The notes beneath the pieces are model-generated. The model saw only the letters and a list, made by a program, of their open reading frames with translations. It was not told where the DNA came from and ran no database searches. Positions 9,222-18,271 of a stretch of 64,000 nucleotides of DNA are shown here, one piece after another. The stretch is from Thermoplasmata archaeon. GTDB lineage: Archaea > Thermoplasmatota > Thermoplasmata > Thermoplasmatales > Thermoplasmataceae. The position numbers were made by a program, and so were the translations under genes. The stretch's first letter is position 1, and every line of letters starts with the position of its first letter. The stretch lies in the NCBI GenBank assembly GCA_021820525.1, contig JAKADM010000007.1, forward strand, positions 1 to 64,000, written 5' to 3'.

Positions 9222-10676
9222 TTACTTCATTATTTTCCTGTATGCTTCTGAACCAACCAGTGCCAGTATTACAATGATTATTCCACCTATGGCACCATAG
9301 CTGTAATACAAAAGCCCAGGTATCTTTGAAAATCCAACGTTCTCCTGAAGTTCTGAAAAGTACATTGTAACATTTCCTGAGGAAGAGGATGTTTCATAAC
9401 CGGATGGTGCAAATACGGTGTAGTTATAAGTGCCTGTCATAACAAGGAATCCTACGAATTCTCCTGTTGTGTTGTTGTACATATTTCCAAGTTCAATGCC
9501 CCATTTGCTTCCATTGGGGAGCCCGTTCTCATTGAATAAAACCCAGTTATAGGTATTGTTCTGGAACTGGTAAGTCATATTTTCATAGCCTGAAATGGTG
9601 TTATTCATTGTTCCGCCGAACATCACAATTGTGTTGTTTGCACCATATGTGGAAATAGCCTGCCCATATTCCGGGGATGGTGATGCAATATGGAGGTTAA
9701 CCCACTCAGCCATGGAATTAAATATATATGTGCTGTTTGATGGCATTCCATTGCTCATTACTCCTCCATAGAGGAGGGTGAAGTTGTTGAATTTAAAGTA
9801 ATCAAGTGAAGCAAAGGCCATAGCCGGTGGGCTGTTTGATGATGATATGTTCATCCATTTCATGGAGGTTGTGTTCAGTACATATGTGTAGTTACTGTAT
9901 TTCCCGTTATATCCGCCATAATAGAGTATGTTCCCATTGGGAAGGGGGCTTGCAGCCATCCCTTCCATTGCCATGGGGGCAGTTCCATTAACCTTCAGGC
10001 GGCTCCAGGAATTATCCTTGAACAGCCATGTGGAATTTGAGTATCCCTTTGCAGTCATTCCTCCAAAGAGAACAATTCCTCTGAGGATAGGAGAATAGGC
10101 CATTGTTGTGAATGCCCTGGGTGAAGGGGCAAGGGTCAAACCCTTTAAAGGTGTCCATGTCAGGCCGGTAAATATCCATGTCTGATTGAAATATGTTCCA
10201 TTGTTAATTCCGCCAAAGAGGACAATGCTGTCGCCTCTTGGATAGTATGCGGTGGATGAACCTGCCATCTGTGGTATGGAACTCTGAGTTGTGAGTTTTG
10301 ACCATGTTCCTGATTCATATGTCCATGTCTGGTTTGAAAAAACCTCTGTATTCTTGTACATCACTTTGCCGCTGTTGTTATAACTCATATTTACAATGGA
10401 CTGGCCACCAAACATCACCACCTCCTTGGTAGGTTCGAAGCATGCCATTGTGCTGTTGCTCATTGGTGCCGGGCCTGAACTCCCTGTGTAATTCATCCAT
10501 TGATACTTATAAACTGTACTGTTATAAGCATAGCTTGGACTTGCAACTGGCCTCGCACCGACCGTTGCCGGCACACCTGCCTGAAAAAAGGTGGCTGCAA
10601 AAACAATAACAGTCATAATCGTTATGCCTGCCACCATCCATTTCCTGAAGCTGTTTGACTTTAACTTTGGAGACAT
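9222..10676 (-). CDS. Kelch-repeat cell-surface protein
   Basis: 484 residues. A basic N-terminus followed by a hydrophobic stretch (WMVAGITIMTVIVFAATFF, about 13-31) acts as signal peptide or anchor. Then come roughly five to six Kelch repeats (for example VMFGGQS, IVLFGGINNG, IVLFGGMTAKG, ILYYGGYNG, TLLYGGVMSNG, IVMFGGTMNN), each followed by a W-containing strand. They should form a beta-propeller outside the cell. After it is a small domain with FNENGLPNGSKWGIELG, common in surface proteins of acidophilic archaea, and a C-terminal transmembrane helix with a basic tail. It is rich in N-x-S/T sequons, so it is probably heavily N-glycosylated. Ligand unknown. Confidence 0.85.
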   Translation of the reverse strand: MSPKLKSNSFRKWMVAGITIMTVIVFAATFFQAGVPATVGARPVASPSYAYNSTVYKYQWMNYTGSSGPAPMSNSTMACFEPTKEVVMFGGQSIVNMSYNNSGKVMYKNTEVFSNQTWTYESGTWSKLTTQSSIPQMAGSSTAYYPRGDSIVLFGGINNGTYFNQTWIFTGLTWTPLKGLTLAPSPRAFTTMAYSPILRGIVLFGGMTAKGYSNSTWLFKDNSWSRLKVNGTAPMAMEGMAASPLPNGNILYYGGYNGKYSNYTYVLNTTSMKWMNISSSNSPPAMAFASLDYFKFNNFTLLYGGVMSNGMPSNSTYIFNSMAEWVNLHIASPSPEYGQAISTYGANNTIVMFGGTMNNTISGYENMTYQFQNNTYNWVLFNENGLPNGSKWGIELGNMYNNTTGEFVGFLVMTGTYNYTVFAPSGYETSSSSGNVTMYFSELQENVGFSKIPGLLYYSYGAIGGIIIVILALVGSEAYRKIMK

Positions 10677-10740
10677 TGACCTTAAATTGTTAATTCATTA
10701 ATAAATATTCCATAAAATTTAGGATTTATAAACACCCAGT

Positions 10741-11913
10741 TCATTTTAGACCCCTGCTCTCCTTCCAGTATGTTCTGGGCATAACCGCATCCTTAAATCT
10801 GATTGCATTCTCCCTGAACCTGTTCACATCTTCAATAATCTTCTCAAGTTCTGCTCTGAGATTTCCTGATGGTTTATATCCAAGTTCCTTCAGTTTTTTA
10901 TGCTCTGGGTTATAGTAATGCTGATCCTTTTCAACCCTTGGGTTTTCCACGTGCTTTATTTCTACCTCTCTCCCAAGGATCTTCTCTCCATTCTCTTTCA
11001 CGTATGCTGCAAGTTCGTTTATTGAATAATGTTCATCAAACTGGTTGTAAACCCTGTATTCTCCAATTTCAGGTGGTTTGTTCAGGCCAAGCATCAGGCA
11101 GCTGATGCTATCTTCGAGAGAAAGAAAACCTCTTCTCTGTTCGCCCTTTCCATAGGCTGTGACTGGCATTCCAAGAACAGCCTGCACACAGAATCTGTTG
11201 AGAGCAGTCCCCCAGACCTCATCTATATCGAATCTCGTATAGCTTTCTGTCTCTTTGATCTCTTTAGTACCTGTGCCATATACTACACCCTGCATTACAT
11301 CGGTTATTCTCAATCCCCAGACCCTGTTTGCAAACATAAGGTTGTTTGTATCATGAACCTTGCTCCAGTGGTACCACGAACCGGCAAACTTTGGGAACGG
11401 AAGTGTATCTTTCCTGCCACGGTATTCAATTTCGAAAAAACCTTCCGGGATGTCAATGTTCGGAGTTCCATACTCACCCATTGTTCCCAGTTTCAGGAGG
11501 TGAGCCTTTGGTACAATGTCTTTCATCGCATAAACCAGGTTTATTGTTCCCCCCATATTCTGTATGAGGGTTTCTCTTGCCTGTTTAAGTCCAATCATGG
11601 AGTATGGAGCAGATCTTTGCTCGGCTAGATGGACAATCGCATCAGGTTTTTCCCTCTCCATGAACATATAAACAAAATCCGGGTCATTTATATCTCCCTC
11701 GTAGAACCCAATGGTTTTGCCATAGAATTTTGAAGCATCCTTGATCCTATCCTTCATATCCTTTATGGGAGTTATGGATCCAGAACCCACTTCACTTACT
11801 CTTGCTCTTGTATAGAAAGAATCAACTCCTACAACATCATGACCTTCCTTAAGGAGTCTCAGTGCAAGGGGCCAGCCAATATAGCCATCAATACCAAGAA
11901 TAACTACCTTCAT
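10741..11913 (-). CDS. agl3: UDP-sulfoquinovose synthase
   Basis: An extended SDR (about 390 residues) that makes UDP-sulfoquinovose from UDP-glucose and sulfite, like plant SQD1 and Sulfolobus Agl3. Seen: the NAD loop GIDGYIG near the N-terminus, the catalytic Thr in LGTMGEYG (about 144), the YHWSK Tyr/Lys pair (about 181/185), and the long insert typical of SQD1 (SGSITPIKDM ... QRSAPYSM). In archaea the product goes to N-glycans of surface proteins rather than, or besides, lipids. The ORF track adds seven residues; the ATG at 11913 (MKVVILG) sits at leaderless distance from a TATA-like box. It lies between the sequon-rich Kelch protein and a glycosyltransferase. Confidence 0.88.
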   Translation of the reverse strand: MKVVILGIDGYIGWPLALRLLKEGHDVVGVDSFYTRARVSEVGSGSITPIKDMKDRIKDASKFYGKTIGFYEGDINDPDFVYMFMEREKPDAIVHLAEQRSAPYSMIGLKQARETLIQNMGGTINLVYAMKDIVPKAHLLKLGTMGEYGTPNIDIPEGFFEIEYRGRKDTLPFPKFAGSWYHWSKVHDTNNLMFANRVWGLRITDVMQGVVYGTGTKEIKETESYTRFDIDEVWGTALNRFCVQAVLGMPVTAYGKGEQRRGFLSLEDSISCLMLGLNKPPEIGEYRVYNQFDEHYSINELAAYVKENGEKILGREVEIKHVENPRVEKDQHYYNPEHKKLKELGYKPSGNLRAELEKIIEDVNRFRENAIRFKDAVMPRTYWKESRGLK

Positions 11914-11934
11914 ATAATGAGGGATTTGAATCAT

Positions 11935-11946
11935 GAATAATAAATT
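11935..11946 (-). promoter_or_regulatory. TATA box of the sulfoquinovose synthase gene
   Basis: Minus-strand taatttattatt, centred about 27 bases before the ATG at 11913. It overlaps the extended ORF start, which argues that the shorter start is used. Confidence 0.4.
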
Positions 11947-12159
11947 AACCTTAATTTGAGACTTTAATTTTCTTATTTGCTATGATATTCTTTATTGAAC
12001 ACTAACAAATCCAGAGATGGGGATTTTTAATAGGATCTCCAAGTACCACACAATCCTGAATGAGTAAGTCTGTTACTTAATCTCCAATTTTTTCCTTTGT
12101 AATTATGAGTTTTGTTAGAAATTACAGGGAAAAACAGGAAACCATTTTGTATTCTATTT

Positions 12160-13143
12160 TTAGACCATATAGGGTTTTCCCTCATTGAAACGATAGGTTA
12201 GCAGTTTCCATAATCCATCAGTTCCATTTTTTAGATAGGGACTTTGGTGAAGTGATTCAACATATCTTTCATCATCCAGGTTCAGATATTTTATCAGTCC
12301 ACCCTCTTTAAGGGCCTCCAGGTATATATTTATGATCATCTGCTGCATATTTTTTTCATATTTTTTAAATTCCTTAATATTATTTTTTACATACTTATAG
12401 TACTCTCTTGAAAATATATATCTCTCAGGGTTGCTTATTTTTTCTTTTAAAAGGTATGCAAGCATACCAGCAATTAAAAGTTTGGAATTCAAAGGTCGGT
12501 TTCCAAAAATTTTACCTGCAAGTTTATTCAGGAAATCCGGAAAATCCATATTATATATTTCCAGAAAGGATTGGATAATTGGAGGTCTTGTGGTGCATTC
12601 TATAGTTGTATACCTTTCCTCTCTTCCCTTTTCAGTTTTCCACGTATCTCGGTACGCCTTATGGTATATGAAATATTCTTTTTTGAGAAAAATTTCTAAA
12701 GGTTCTCTGTCCTTCATAATGGGCCTTTCGTGAATATATCCGCGCCACAAGATTGCTTCCTTTTTGAAAATCCTTGGAATATATTCTATGTAGCCTATTT
12801 CTTCATTGCCTCTTGGTATAAATGCCACATCAAAATTACCTAACTGTCTAATATTATTTATGAGGCCATCTGATGGTATCTCGTCGGGATCAAGGTTAAT
12901 GACATACTGGCTTTTCATCTTTTTAAACGCATATTCTCTGTATATCTCAATATAGCCAAGGTCAAAAAGCCTTATGATCTGAAATTTCTTCCTCTCCGAC
13001 AATTCAAGATTCTTATTGAAAATCTCATCTCTGGAATTAAAATCTATAACCAGGATTTCATCCACAACCTCATCCATCTTTGTAATAACTTCTTCGACCA
13101 TCTCGTCCTTAGTAAACATTAAAAGGCCCAAAGAATGCAACAA
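12160..13143 (-). CDS. Glycosyltransferase family 2-like protein
   Basis: 327 residues. The N-terminal half follows the GT-A pattern of WaaE-like family 2 enzymes: a first strand ending LLMFTKDE, then VDEILVIDFNSRDE (second strand and nucleotide-binding acid), and VINLDPDEIP (a DxD-like metal site). The C-terminal half is helical and lysine-rich. Donor and acceptor are unknown; the neighbour makes UDP-sulfoquinovose, so use of that donor is a reasonable guess. The start is uncertain. TTG at 13143 keeps the first strand, while the ATG at 13119 would cut it but overlaps the stop of a 67-codon upstream ORF (TAATG). See findings. Confidence 0.75.
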   Translation of the reverse strand: MLHSLGLLMFTKDEMVEEVITKMDEVVDEILVIDFNSRDEIFNKNLELSERKKFQIIRLFDLGYIEIYREYAFKKMKSQYVINLDPDEIPSDGLINNIRQLGNFDVAFIPRGNEEIGYIEYIPRIFKKEAILWRGYIHERPIMKDREPLEIFLKKEYFIYHKAYRDTWKTEKGREERYTTIECTTRPPIIQSFLEIYNMDFPDFLNKLAGKIFGNRPLNSKLLIAGMLAYLLKEKISNPERYIFSREYYKYVKNNIKEFKKYEKNMQQMIINIYLEALKEGGLIKYLNLDDERYVESLHQSPYLKNGTDGLWKLLTYRFNEGKPYMV

Positions 13144-13476
13144 TCACCACTCAATGTACCCCAATATGATCCCTGGAAATAATGGTATCTAAAGTAATTT
13201 TCTTTTAAAATTAAAACCAAATTTCCACAGACTGAAACATGCTCTACTTCTCCACTCATTTTGATTGCCCATTCTTGAAAAGATTCAACAATATTACTGC
13301 GTGACTTGATTCCTTTCTGCAACCTTATTTAATGAGAATTTGGTTCTAATATTGGGAAAGAAGGATGGGTTAAATAATCGAGTGAAGAATGGGGGCAAAT
13401 AAAATAATGAATAAATAATCATTAAATAAAACAAATCATTTTAACGATTGAGGGATGGGGAAAATGGGGATTAAAT
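13144..13476. other. Intergenic region upstream of the glycosyltransferase
   Basis: About 333 bases without a convincing gene. A 67-codon minus-strand ORF (13119-13322) ends in a TAATG overlap with an ATG of the glycosyltransferase; its composition (many Cys, Tyr, Trp) does not look like a normal soluble protein and I do not call it. The right part is AT-rich with several gatgggg strings and a short AATGA-8-TCATT inverted repeat. Confidence 0.4.
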
Positions 13477-13677
13477 TTGTTAGATATAAAGAAAAGAATT
13501 TCAAAAGGACAGGCTGTGATGGATATTGCATTTCATTATTATGCAGGGTTAAAGGGAATTTCCCTGGAGGACGCATTCAAAGAATTTAATCATCTCTTAA
13601 CTATGGGATCTTATGACAATCCCTGGCTTAACTGCGCCATAAGGATGGCCGAGAGAGAAGTCCAATCCTATGATTAA
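13477..13677 (+). CDS. Small uncharacterised protein (66 aa)
   Basis: A 66-codon ORF starting with TTG, with well-behaved composition: basic and acidic residues alternate in what looks like two or three amphipathic helices (MLDIKKRISKGQAVMDIAFHY, then ISLEDAFKEFNHLL, then the acidic-basic C-terminal helix). I do not recognise it. There is no Shine-Dalgarno sequence, and no clear TATA box at leaderless distance, so expression is unproven. It stands alone between two minus-strand genes. Confidence 0.45.
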   Translation: MLDIKKRISKGQAVMDIAFHYYAGLKGISLEDAFKEFNHLLTMGSYDNPWLNCAIRMAEREVQSYD

Positions 13678-13931
13678 ATTTAAGTCAATTTTAAAGAATT
13701 GATTTTCTTATTAAAAAGAAGACCATCTGAGATTATGGAACAGTAACCAATGTGTGGAGTTTCCCCATAGATTCCACAAAGATAATGATTTCTCAATGGA
13801 ATTTAAGTCCCCTGACAATTAATCATCAAATTAAAAGTACTCCATTTTCTGGACAATTCCTAATAAATCGATTTTTAAGAAAAAGGAGATAATTATTGGA
13901 TGCAAAAGATCTTCTTAAGGTTTTAATCCTT

Positions 13932-15107
13932 TCAGGTTCTGTAATGTCTGTATTTTATGAAGAAAAGAATGTCATAGCTTATCTTTATGGCTGCACCAGC
14001 CATGAAAACACCAGCAGGAAAGACCTCAAGGAATAATCCTGCCAGTCCAGGCCCGGGTATTTGACCGCCATTCCTGGCTGCAAGGAATGAGGAGTTTGCC
14101 CTTATCCTATCTTCCCTGGTAAAATAGGAATTTATGAAACTATCCCTCGCAGGAACATCCATCTGGCTGGTACTCTGCCTCAGAAACAGGAAAATTTCAC
14201 TCAGGGGGAGAAGGTGGAATACCGGTACCATGAAGAGAAACACGTTGCTTATGAGATGGGTATAAACCATTGTTTTTACCAAACCAATGGAACCGGAAAT
14301 AAAACTGGAAATAATCACTGAAAAGGCGGTAATTATGTTCACAATAATAAATATGAAGCCTGTTTGTGAAAGCGTCGTATGGTAAACAACATCAAACCAC
14401 AGCGATATTATGGACGAGTTTACGAGGCCTCCTCCAAGAGCATCCAAGGAAAAAATGGCTGATAGAGTGAAAATTTCCTTTTTCGCCTTAACATTTATAT
14501 CATCATTCTTTTCGTTTTTACCCTCTTTTACGGGCATCTCCGGGAATTCAAGAATCAGATAGATGATAATCTGGATCAGGGAAATCAAAAATATTACTTC
14601 AAAAATTAATAAAAAGGAATCCGGGGGAATAAGGAAGAGGAAGGCAGATGCCACTGCACCGCTTCCATAGGAAAGGAAATTGTATATGCTGAATAGAAAA
14701 TTTTTTTCTTTCTGAACCTCTGTATATGTGCTTATGGTATATTTTTCCAGGGACTGATTTGTGGCAAAATCCCTTCCTCCAAGGGATATTCCACCTATTA
14801 TGATTGATGCAATGAATGCAAAAACACTTTGAAAATAAAGGAGGATAAACAGGGCAGTGGAAAGAAGAATGGAAAGAAGAAGCAACTTTTGTTTTATTCC
14901 CATATTAATTATGGTATAAAGGTAAAGAAAAAAAGTGGATAGGGCAAGACTGAAAAGAACAATTATGGAAATCTGAATTGGGTCTAGCCCTTTGCTTGAA
15001 AGAAAATAGGGTGAAGAAACTGCAATGGTGGAAAGTATAAATGTCCTTGATGACTGTGAAAGGCTAATCAGCAACGGTTCTTTTCTCATTTTATCACTCT
15101 TTTCCAA
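13932..15107 (-). CDS. MFS transporter
   Basis: 391 residues with about twelve hydrophobic segments split by a charged central loop (EGKNEKNDDINVKAKKE, around residue 195), the major facilitator layout. A conserved-looking RQSTSQMDVPARDSFI stretch in the second half matches the loop that precedes helix 9 or 10 in exporters of unknown substrate. It is not a close copy of the MFS protein at 2289-3479. The substrate cannot be inferred. The ATG start gives a short basic N-terminus (MEKSDKMRKE). Monocistronic, divergent from mdh. Confidence 0.82.
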   Translation of the reverse strand: MEKSDKMRKEPLLISLSQSSRTFILSTIAVSSPYFLSSKGLDPIQISIIVLFSLALSTFFLYLYTIINMGIKQKLLLLSILLSTALFILLYFQSVFAFIASIIIGGISLGGRDFATNQSLEKYTISTYTEVQKEKNFLFSIYNFLSYGSGAVASAFLFLIPPDSFLLIFEVIFLISLIQIIIYLILEFPEMPVKEGKNEKNDDINVKAKKEIFTLSAIFSLDALGGGLVNSSIISLWFDVVYHTTLSQTGFIFIIVNIITAFSVIISSFISGSIGLVKTMVYTHLISNVFLFMVPVFHLLPLSEIFLFLRQSTSQMDVPARDSFINSYFTREDRIRANSSFLAARNGGQIPGPGLAGLFLEVFPAGVFMAGAAIKISYDILFFIKYRHYRT

Positions 15108-15258
15108 TCTATCATAATGGAAGTGGGAAAGTCATTACTATGAATTGGGTTAAATCAATAATTGTATAAAAGAACTCCTGAAGGATGAAGATAATCCATA
15201 TTCATATGTGTTCAGGTAAAAAGAGCAGTAAAAGGAGTATATATTTAAAAAAGAATAA

Positions 15259-15268
15259 CAATATAATC
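15259..15268 (+). promoter_or_regulatory. TATA box of mdh
   Basis: caatataatc centred 26 bases before the mdh ATG at 15289, giving a leaderless mRNA. A second AT-rich box (tatatatttaaa, about 15238-15249) lies further upstream and could serve a longer transcript. Confidence 0.45.
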
Positions 15269-15288
15269 GATTATGAAATTACCAGAGC

Positions 15289-16257
15289 ATGAGAGCAAAA
15301 ATTTCAGTTATTGGAGCTGGAAATGTTGGCGCCACGGTGGCTCAGTTCCTTTCCATTGAGGATCTTGGAGACATTTATCTTTTTGATGTAGTCGATGGAA
15401 AACCTGAAGGCGAAGCACTTGATATGATGGAGGGGACACCTCACTGGGGTGTGGACAACAACATAAAGGGATTCACAACAATAAACCCCGAAAACTATGC
15501 ACACCTTAAGGGCTCAGATGTTATTGTAATAACAGCAGGCCTCGCAAGAAAGCCTGGTATGAGCAGGGATGACCTTCTTGTTAAAAACATTGGGATTATT
15601 AAGGATGTGGCAGAAAACGTTAAGAAATATTCACCGGAATCCATAATAGTTATGGTTTCAAATCCTGCAGACACGATGGCCTATGCATTCCAGAAGGTCA
15701 GTGGAATCGATCCGAAAAGAATAATCGGACTTGGTGGATCACTGGACAGCTCAAGATTCAGGACGTTCATTGCAATGGAGCTTGGGGTATCTGTAAAGGA
15801 TGTTAACGCATTCGTTGTTGGTGGTCATGGCGATGATATGGTTCCATTCATAAGATACTCAAGTGTTGCAGGAATGCCCATCTCAACACTCCTTCCCAAG
15901 GAAAAGATAGATGAAATAGTAAAGAGAACAAGGTTCGGTGGAGGAGAAATTGTGGACCTTCTCAAGACAGGAAGTGCATATTATGCTCCGGGAATATCCA
16001 TAACTGCAATGGTTGAATCCATAATTAAGGACAAGAAAAGAGTCATACCATGCGCAGCCTACATGGATGAGGATGCGGCAAAACATTACTCAGCAAAAGG
16101 GCTCTTCATTGGTGTGCCCATAAAGATCGGAAAGGAGGGTGTCGAGCACATATATAAGATAGATTTCAACGATGAGGAAAAGGTCCTCTGGAATAAGACC
16201 GTTGAATCTGTCAAGAAGAATGGAGAAAAGGTAGATTCAGTGCTTTCCCAGCACTGA
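15289..16257 (+). CDS. mdh: Malate dehydrogenase (LDH-like)
   Basis: NAD-dependent malate dehydrogenase, 322 residues, interconverting malate and oxaloacetate in the citric acid cycle. Seen: the Rossmann loop GAGNVGA (8-14), the acidic NAD-specificity residue at the end of the second strand (YLFDVVDG), the substrate loop ARKPGMSRDDLL, in which Arg (not the Gln of lactate dehydrogenases) marks malate use, VSNPADTM, and the catalytic pair in DSSRFR and VGGHGDDMVP. It belongs to the LDH-like [tetrameric] MDH group common in archaea. Monocistronic; the gene ends just before queC, which is convergent. Confidence 0.96.
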   Translation: MRAKISVIGAGNVGATVAQFLSIEDLGDIYLFDVVDGKPEGEALDMMEGTPHWGVDNNIKGFTTINPENYAHLKGSDVIVITAGLARKPGMSRDDLLVKNIGIIKDVAENVKKYSPESIIVMVSNPADTMAYAFQKVSGIDPKRIIGLGGSLDSSRFRTFIAMELGVSVKDVNAFVVGGHGDDMVPFIRYSSVAGMPISTLLPKEKIDEIVKRTRFGGGEIVDLLKTGSAYYAPGISITAMVESIIKDKKRVIPCAAYMDEDAAKHYSAKGLFIGVPIKIGKEGVEHIYKIDFNDEEKVLWNKTVESVKKNGEKVDSVLSQH

Positions 16258-16263
16258 TAAAAT

Positions 16264-16959
16264 TTAATTTTTCTTGTTTTTAAGATAATTTGAATAAAAT
16301 TCTGGATATTTTTCGTATTCTACAGGATCTAAATAACCCGCTTCCATGAAGCCTTTCAATCTTAACAGGCATGAATCGCATTCTCCACAGGCCTTTTTCC
16401 TTCCCTCGTAACATGAATGAGTCAATTGGTAGGGTGCTTTCAGTTCCATGCCCATCCTTATTATTTCGGCCTTGGAAAGCCTCTGTAATGGTGCAATAAT
16501 CCTGAGTTTGCTTGATTTTGCCAGACCTGTTTGAAGTGCTTTTTCCATGGAGGATATGAACTCCGGCCTGCAGTCAGGGTATCCGGAATAGTCAACGGCA
16601 TTAACCCCAAGCATTATGGCATCTGCCCCGTGAAGATCCGCAAAGCCTCCAGCAATGGATGTGAAGATAATATTTCTTCCTGGAACATAGGTGTTCGGAA
16701 TATTGTCCCTTGAAATCCTGCCCTTCTCCACCTCCAAGTTGTCTGTAAGTGAACTGCCCCCAATCTGGGTCAGGTCTATTTTGAAAACCATTCTTGCGAT
16801 GCCATAATACTCTGCTATTTTTTTTGACGATTCCAGTTCAATCCTGTGCCTCTGGCCGTAGTCGAAACTTATCCCGGTGATCTCATACCCTTCCTTCAGG
16901 GCGTATGCAAGGACGGTTGTGGAATCAAGGCCCCCAGACATTAGAACGATTGCCTTCAT
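16264..16959 (-). CDS. queC: 7-cyano-7-deazaguanine synthase QueC
   Basis: QueC uses ATP and ammonia to turn 7-carboxy-7-deazaguanine into preQ0, the precursor of archaeosine in archaeal tRNA. Seen: the PP-loop SGGLDSTT (residues 8-15), FDYGQRH, and a C-terminal zinc-binding cluster CYEGRKKACGECDSC. About 231 residues, the family norm. The track start (16977) adds six residues; the ATG at 16959 overlaps the queD stop as ATGA, so I use it. It is the last gene of SDR-queD-queC, each joined by a four-base overlap, which implies translational coupling. Confidence 0.95.
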   Translation of the reverse strand: MKAIVLMSGGLDSTTVLAYALKEGYEITGISFDYGQRHRIELESSKKIAEYYGIARMVFKIDLTQIGGSSLTDNLEVEKGRISRDNIPNTYVPGRNIIFTSIAGGFADLHGADAIMLGVNAVDYSGYPDCRPEFISSMEKALQTGLAKSSKLRIIAPLQRLSKAEIIRMGMELKAPYQLTHSCYEGRKKACGECDSCLLRLKGFMEAGYLDPVEYEKYPEFYSNYLKNKKN

Positions 16960-17432
16960 TGGATATCCTCTTCCCATGTGGCCCTCTGGCCAGGGCCTTC
17001 GTATACTGAAAGCTCAATTCTTTTCACATTCTTCCCGAATTTTACCCTTCTCAAAAGTTCATGTGAAAAGAATCTTGCCAGTTCCTCACTTGAACTGTGG
17101 CTTACATCACAGAGGAAAACAAACTCCTCGGGGACAACCATTTCATATTTTTCATAGCTTATGTAATATTTTCCATTCTCCTTTCTATGCTTTATTCCCT
17201 CACCATTGAGGGGAAGAATCAACCTGTGGTCAACGTCTTCAAGCATGGCTCTCAATTCTTTCTTTACCTGTACAAAATCTGCAACCATTCCGTTTTCAAG
17301 TTCCCCATATATCTTCAGATCAATGGCATAATCGTGGCCGTGAAGCCTCTTGCACTTTGAGTGTTCTGGAATGAAATGAGCTGCTGCAAATTTCAGGTTT
17401 GTATCCCAACCATTTATGAATATACTCATCAT
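16956..17432 (-). CDS. queD: 6-carboxytetrahydropterin synthase-like QueD
   Basis: A 158-residue member of the 6-pyruvoyl-tetrahydropterin synthase family. QueD makes 6-carboxy-5,6,7,8-tetrahydropterin from dihydroneopterin triphosphate in preQ0 synthesis. Seen: zinc histidines in AAHFIPEH and LHGHDYAI (His19, 31, 33) and the catalytic Cys27 between them (HSKCKRLHGHDY), plus the later DVDHRLI and SVYEGP motifs. Its neighbour queC places it in the deazaguanine pathway rather than in biopterin synthesis. queE and the first GTP-cyclohydrolase step are not in the window. Confidence 0.93.
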   Translation of the reverse strand: MMSIFINGWDTNLKFAAAHFIPEHSKCKRLHGHDYAIDLKIYGELENGMVADFVQVKKELRAMLEDVDHRLILPLNGEGIKHRKENGKYYISYEKYEMVVPEEFVFLCDVSHSSSEELARFFSHELLRRVKFGKNVKRIELSVYEGPGQRATWEEDIQ

Positions 17433-18271
17433 TGTTTTTTCCTCCTCTCTTTCATCCTATCCCAGACATCTTCAGGAAGCATTGAAAGGTCATTGAACTC
17501 CCCGGCTCCTCTGAGATATTCTCCACCATCTATCCTTATTACTTCACCGTTAATAAAAGATGAAAAGTCACTTAAAAGGTACGCTGCAAGCTCAGATATC
17601 TCCTCTGTGGTACCAAGCCTTCTGGAGGGATTTTTCTTTATTAGATAATCTTCAAAGGACTGATCCGGAATGAGATTTTTCCATGCCCCTTCTGTCTTGA
17701 AAGGTCCGGGTGCAATGCCATTTGCCCTTATTCCCTTAGGCCCCCATTCCACAGCAATGCTTCTTGTAAAGGTGCTCAGGCCTCCCTTGGCGGCCGCGGA
17801 TGGAATAACATAGGCAGAACCTGTTTCAGCATAGGTTGTGAGTATGCTCAGAACCACACCCTTTCTTTTGGACTCTATCCACCTTTTGCCGGTCTCAAGA
17901 GTGATGTTTATGGAGCCGTTCATAACAATATTGATCACTGACAGGAATGCATTCATTGATAGATCTTCAGTTCTTGATATGAAATTACCTGCAGCGTTAT
18001 TCACAAGCCCATCCATACCGGAAGAGGAGAATATATCATCTACAATTTTCCTTACCTGTTCAAATTCCCTTATATCTACAGGGAAGAAATTACATTCTGT
18101 TCCAGATTCCTCAATCAGCTTTTTTGCCCCAGCCAATTTTTCTCTGTCTCTTCCCAAAATATATATATTGGCACCATAGGACGCAAGTTTTCTTGAGATC
18201 TCCAATCCGAGGCCACTGCCTCCACCTGTAACCATATAAAATTTTCCCTTGAATGGCGATCCGCTTAACAT
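17429..18271 (-). CDS. SDR oxidoreductase, 2,4-dienoyl-CoA reductase-like
   Basis: 280 residues with the SDR Rossmann fold: TGGGSGLGLEIS for NADP(H), VNNAAGNFIS, and a C-terminal RIDGG. At the catalytic site the usual Tyr-X3-Lys is absent. The text reads VIPSAAAKGG, with Ser in the Tyr place, as in 2,4-dienoyl-CoA reductases (DECR), which use another Tyr. NNAAGNF is also typical of DECR-like proteins. A role in fatty acyl or prenyl reduction is therefore plausible, yet it opens a queD-queC operon by an ATGA overlap. A deazaguanine role is unlikely on chemistry, so co-transcription may be incidental. Confidence 0.82.
   Translation of the reverse strand: MLSGSPFKGKFYMVTGGGSGLGLEISRKLASYGANIYILGRDREKLAGAKKLIEESGTECNFFPVDIREFEQVRKIVDDIFSSSGMDGLVNNAAGNFISRTEDLSMNAFLSVINIVMNGSINITLETGKRWIESKRKGVVLSILTTYAETGSAYVIPSAAAKGGLSTFTRSIAVEWGPKGIRANGIAPGPFKTEGAWKNLIPDQSFEDYLIKKNPSRRLGTTEEISELAAYLLSDFSSFINGEVIRIDGGEYLRGAGEFNDLSMLPEDVWDRMKERRKKQ

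Noticed and set aside
11029-11628. Plus-strand 199-codon ORF inside the sulfoquinovose synthase gene
   Set aside because: Antisense to a well-conserved enzyme, with Cys/Ser/Phe-rich composition; a shadow.
13896-14036. 47-codon TTG ORF (MDAKDLLKVLILSG) with a nearby ggagat SD-like string
   Set aside because: Most of it is antisense to the 3' end of the MFS gene, and the protein shows no recognisable feature.
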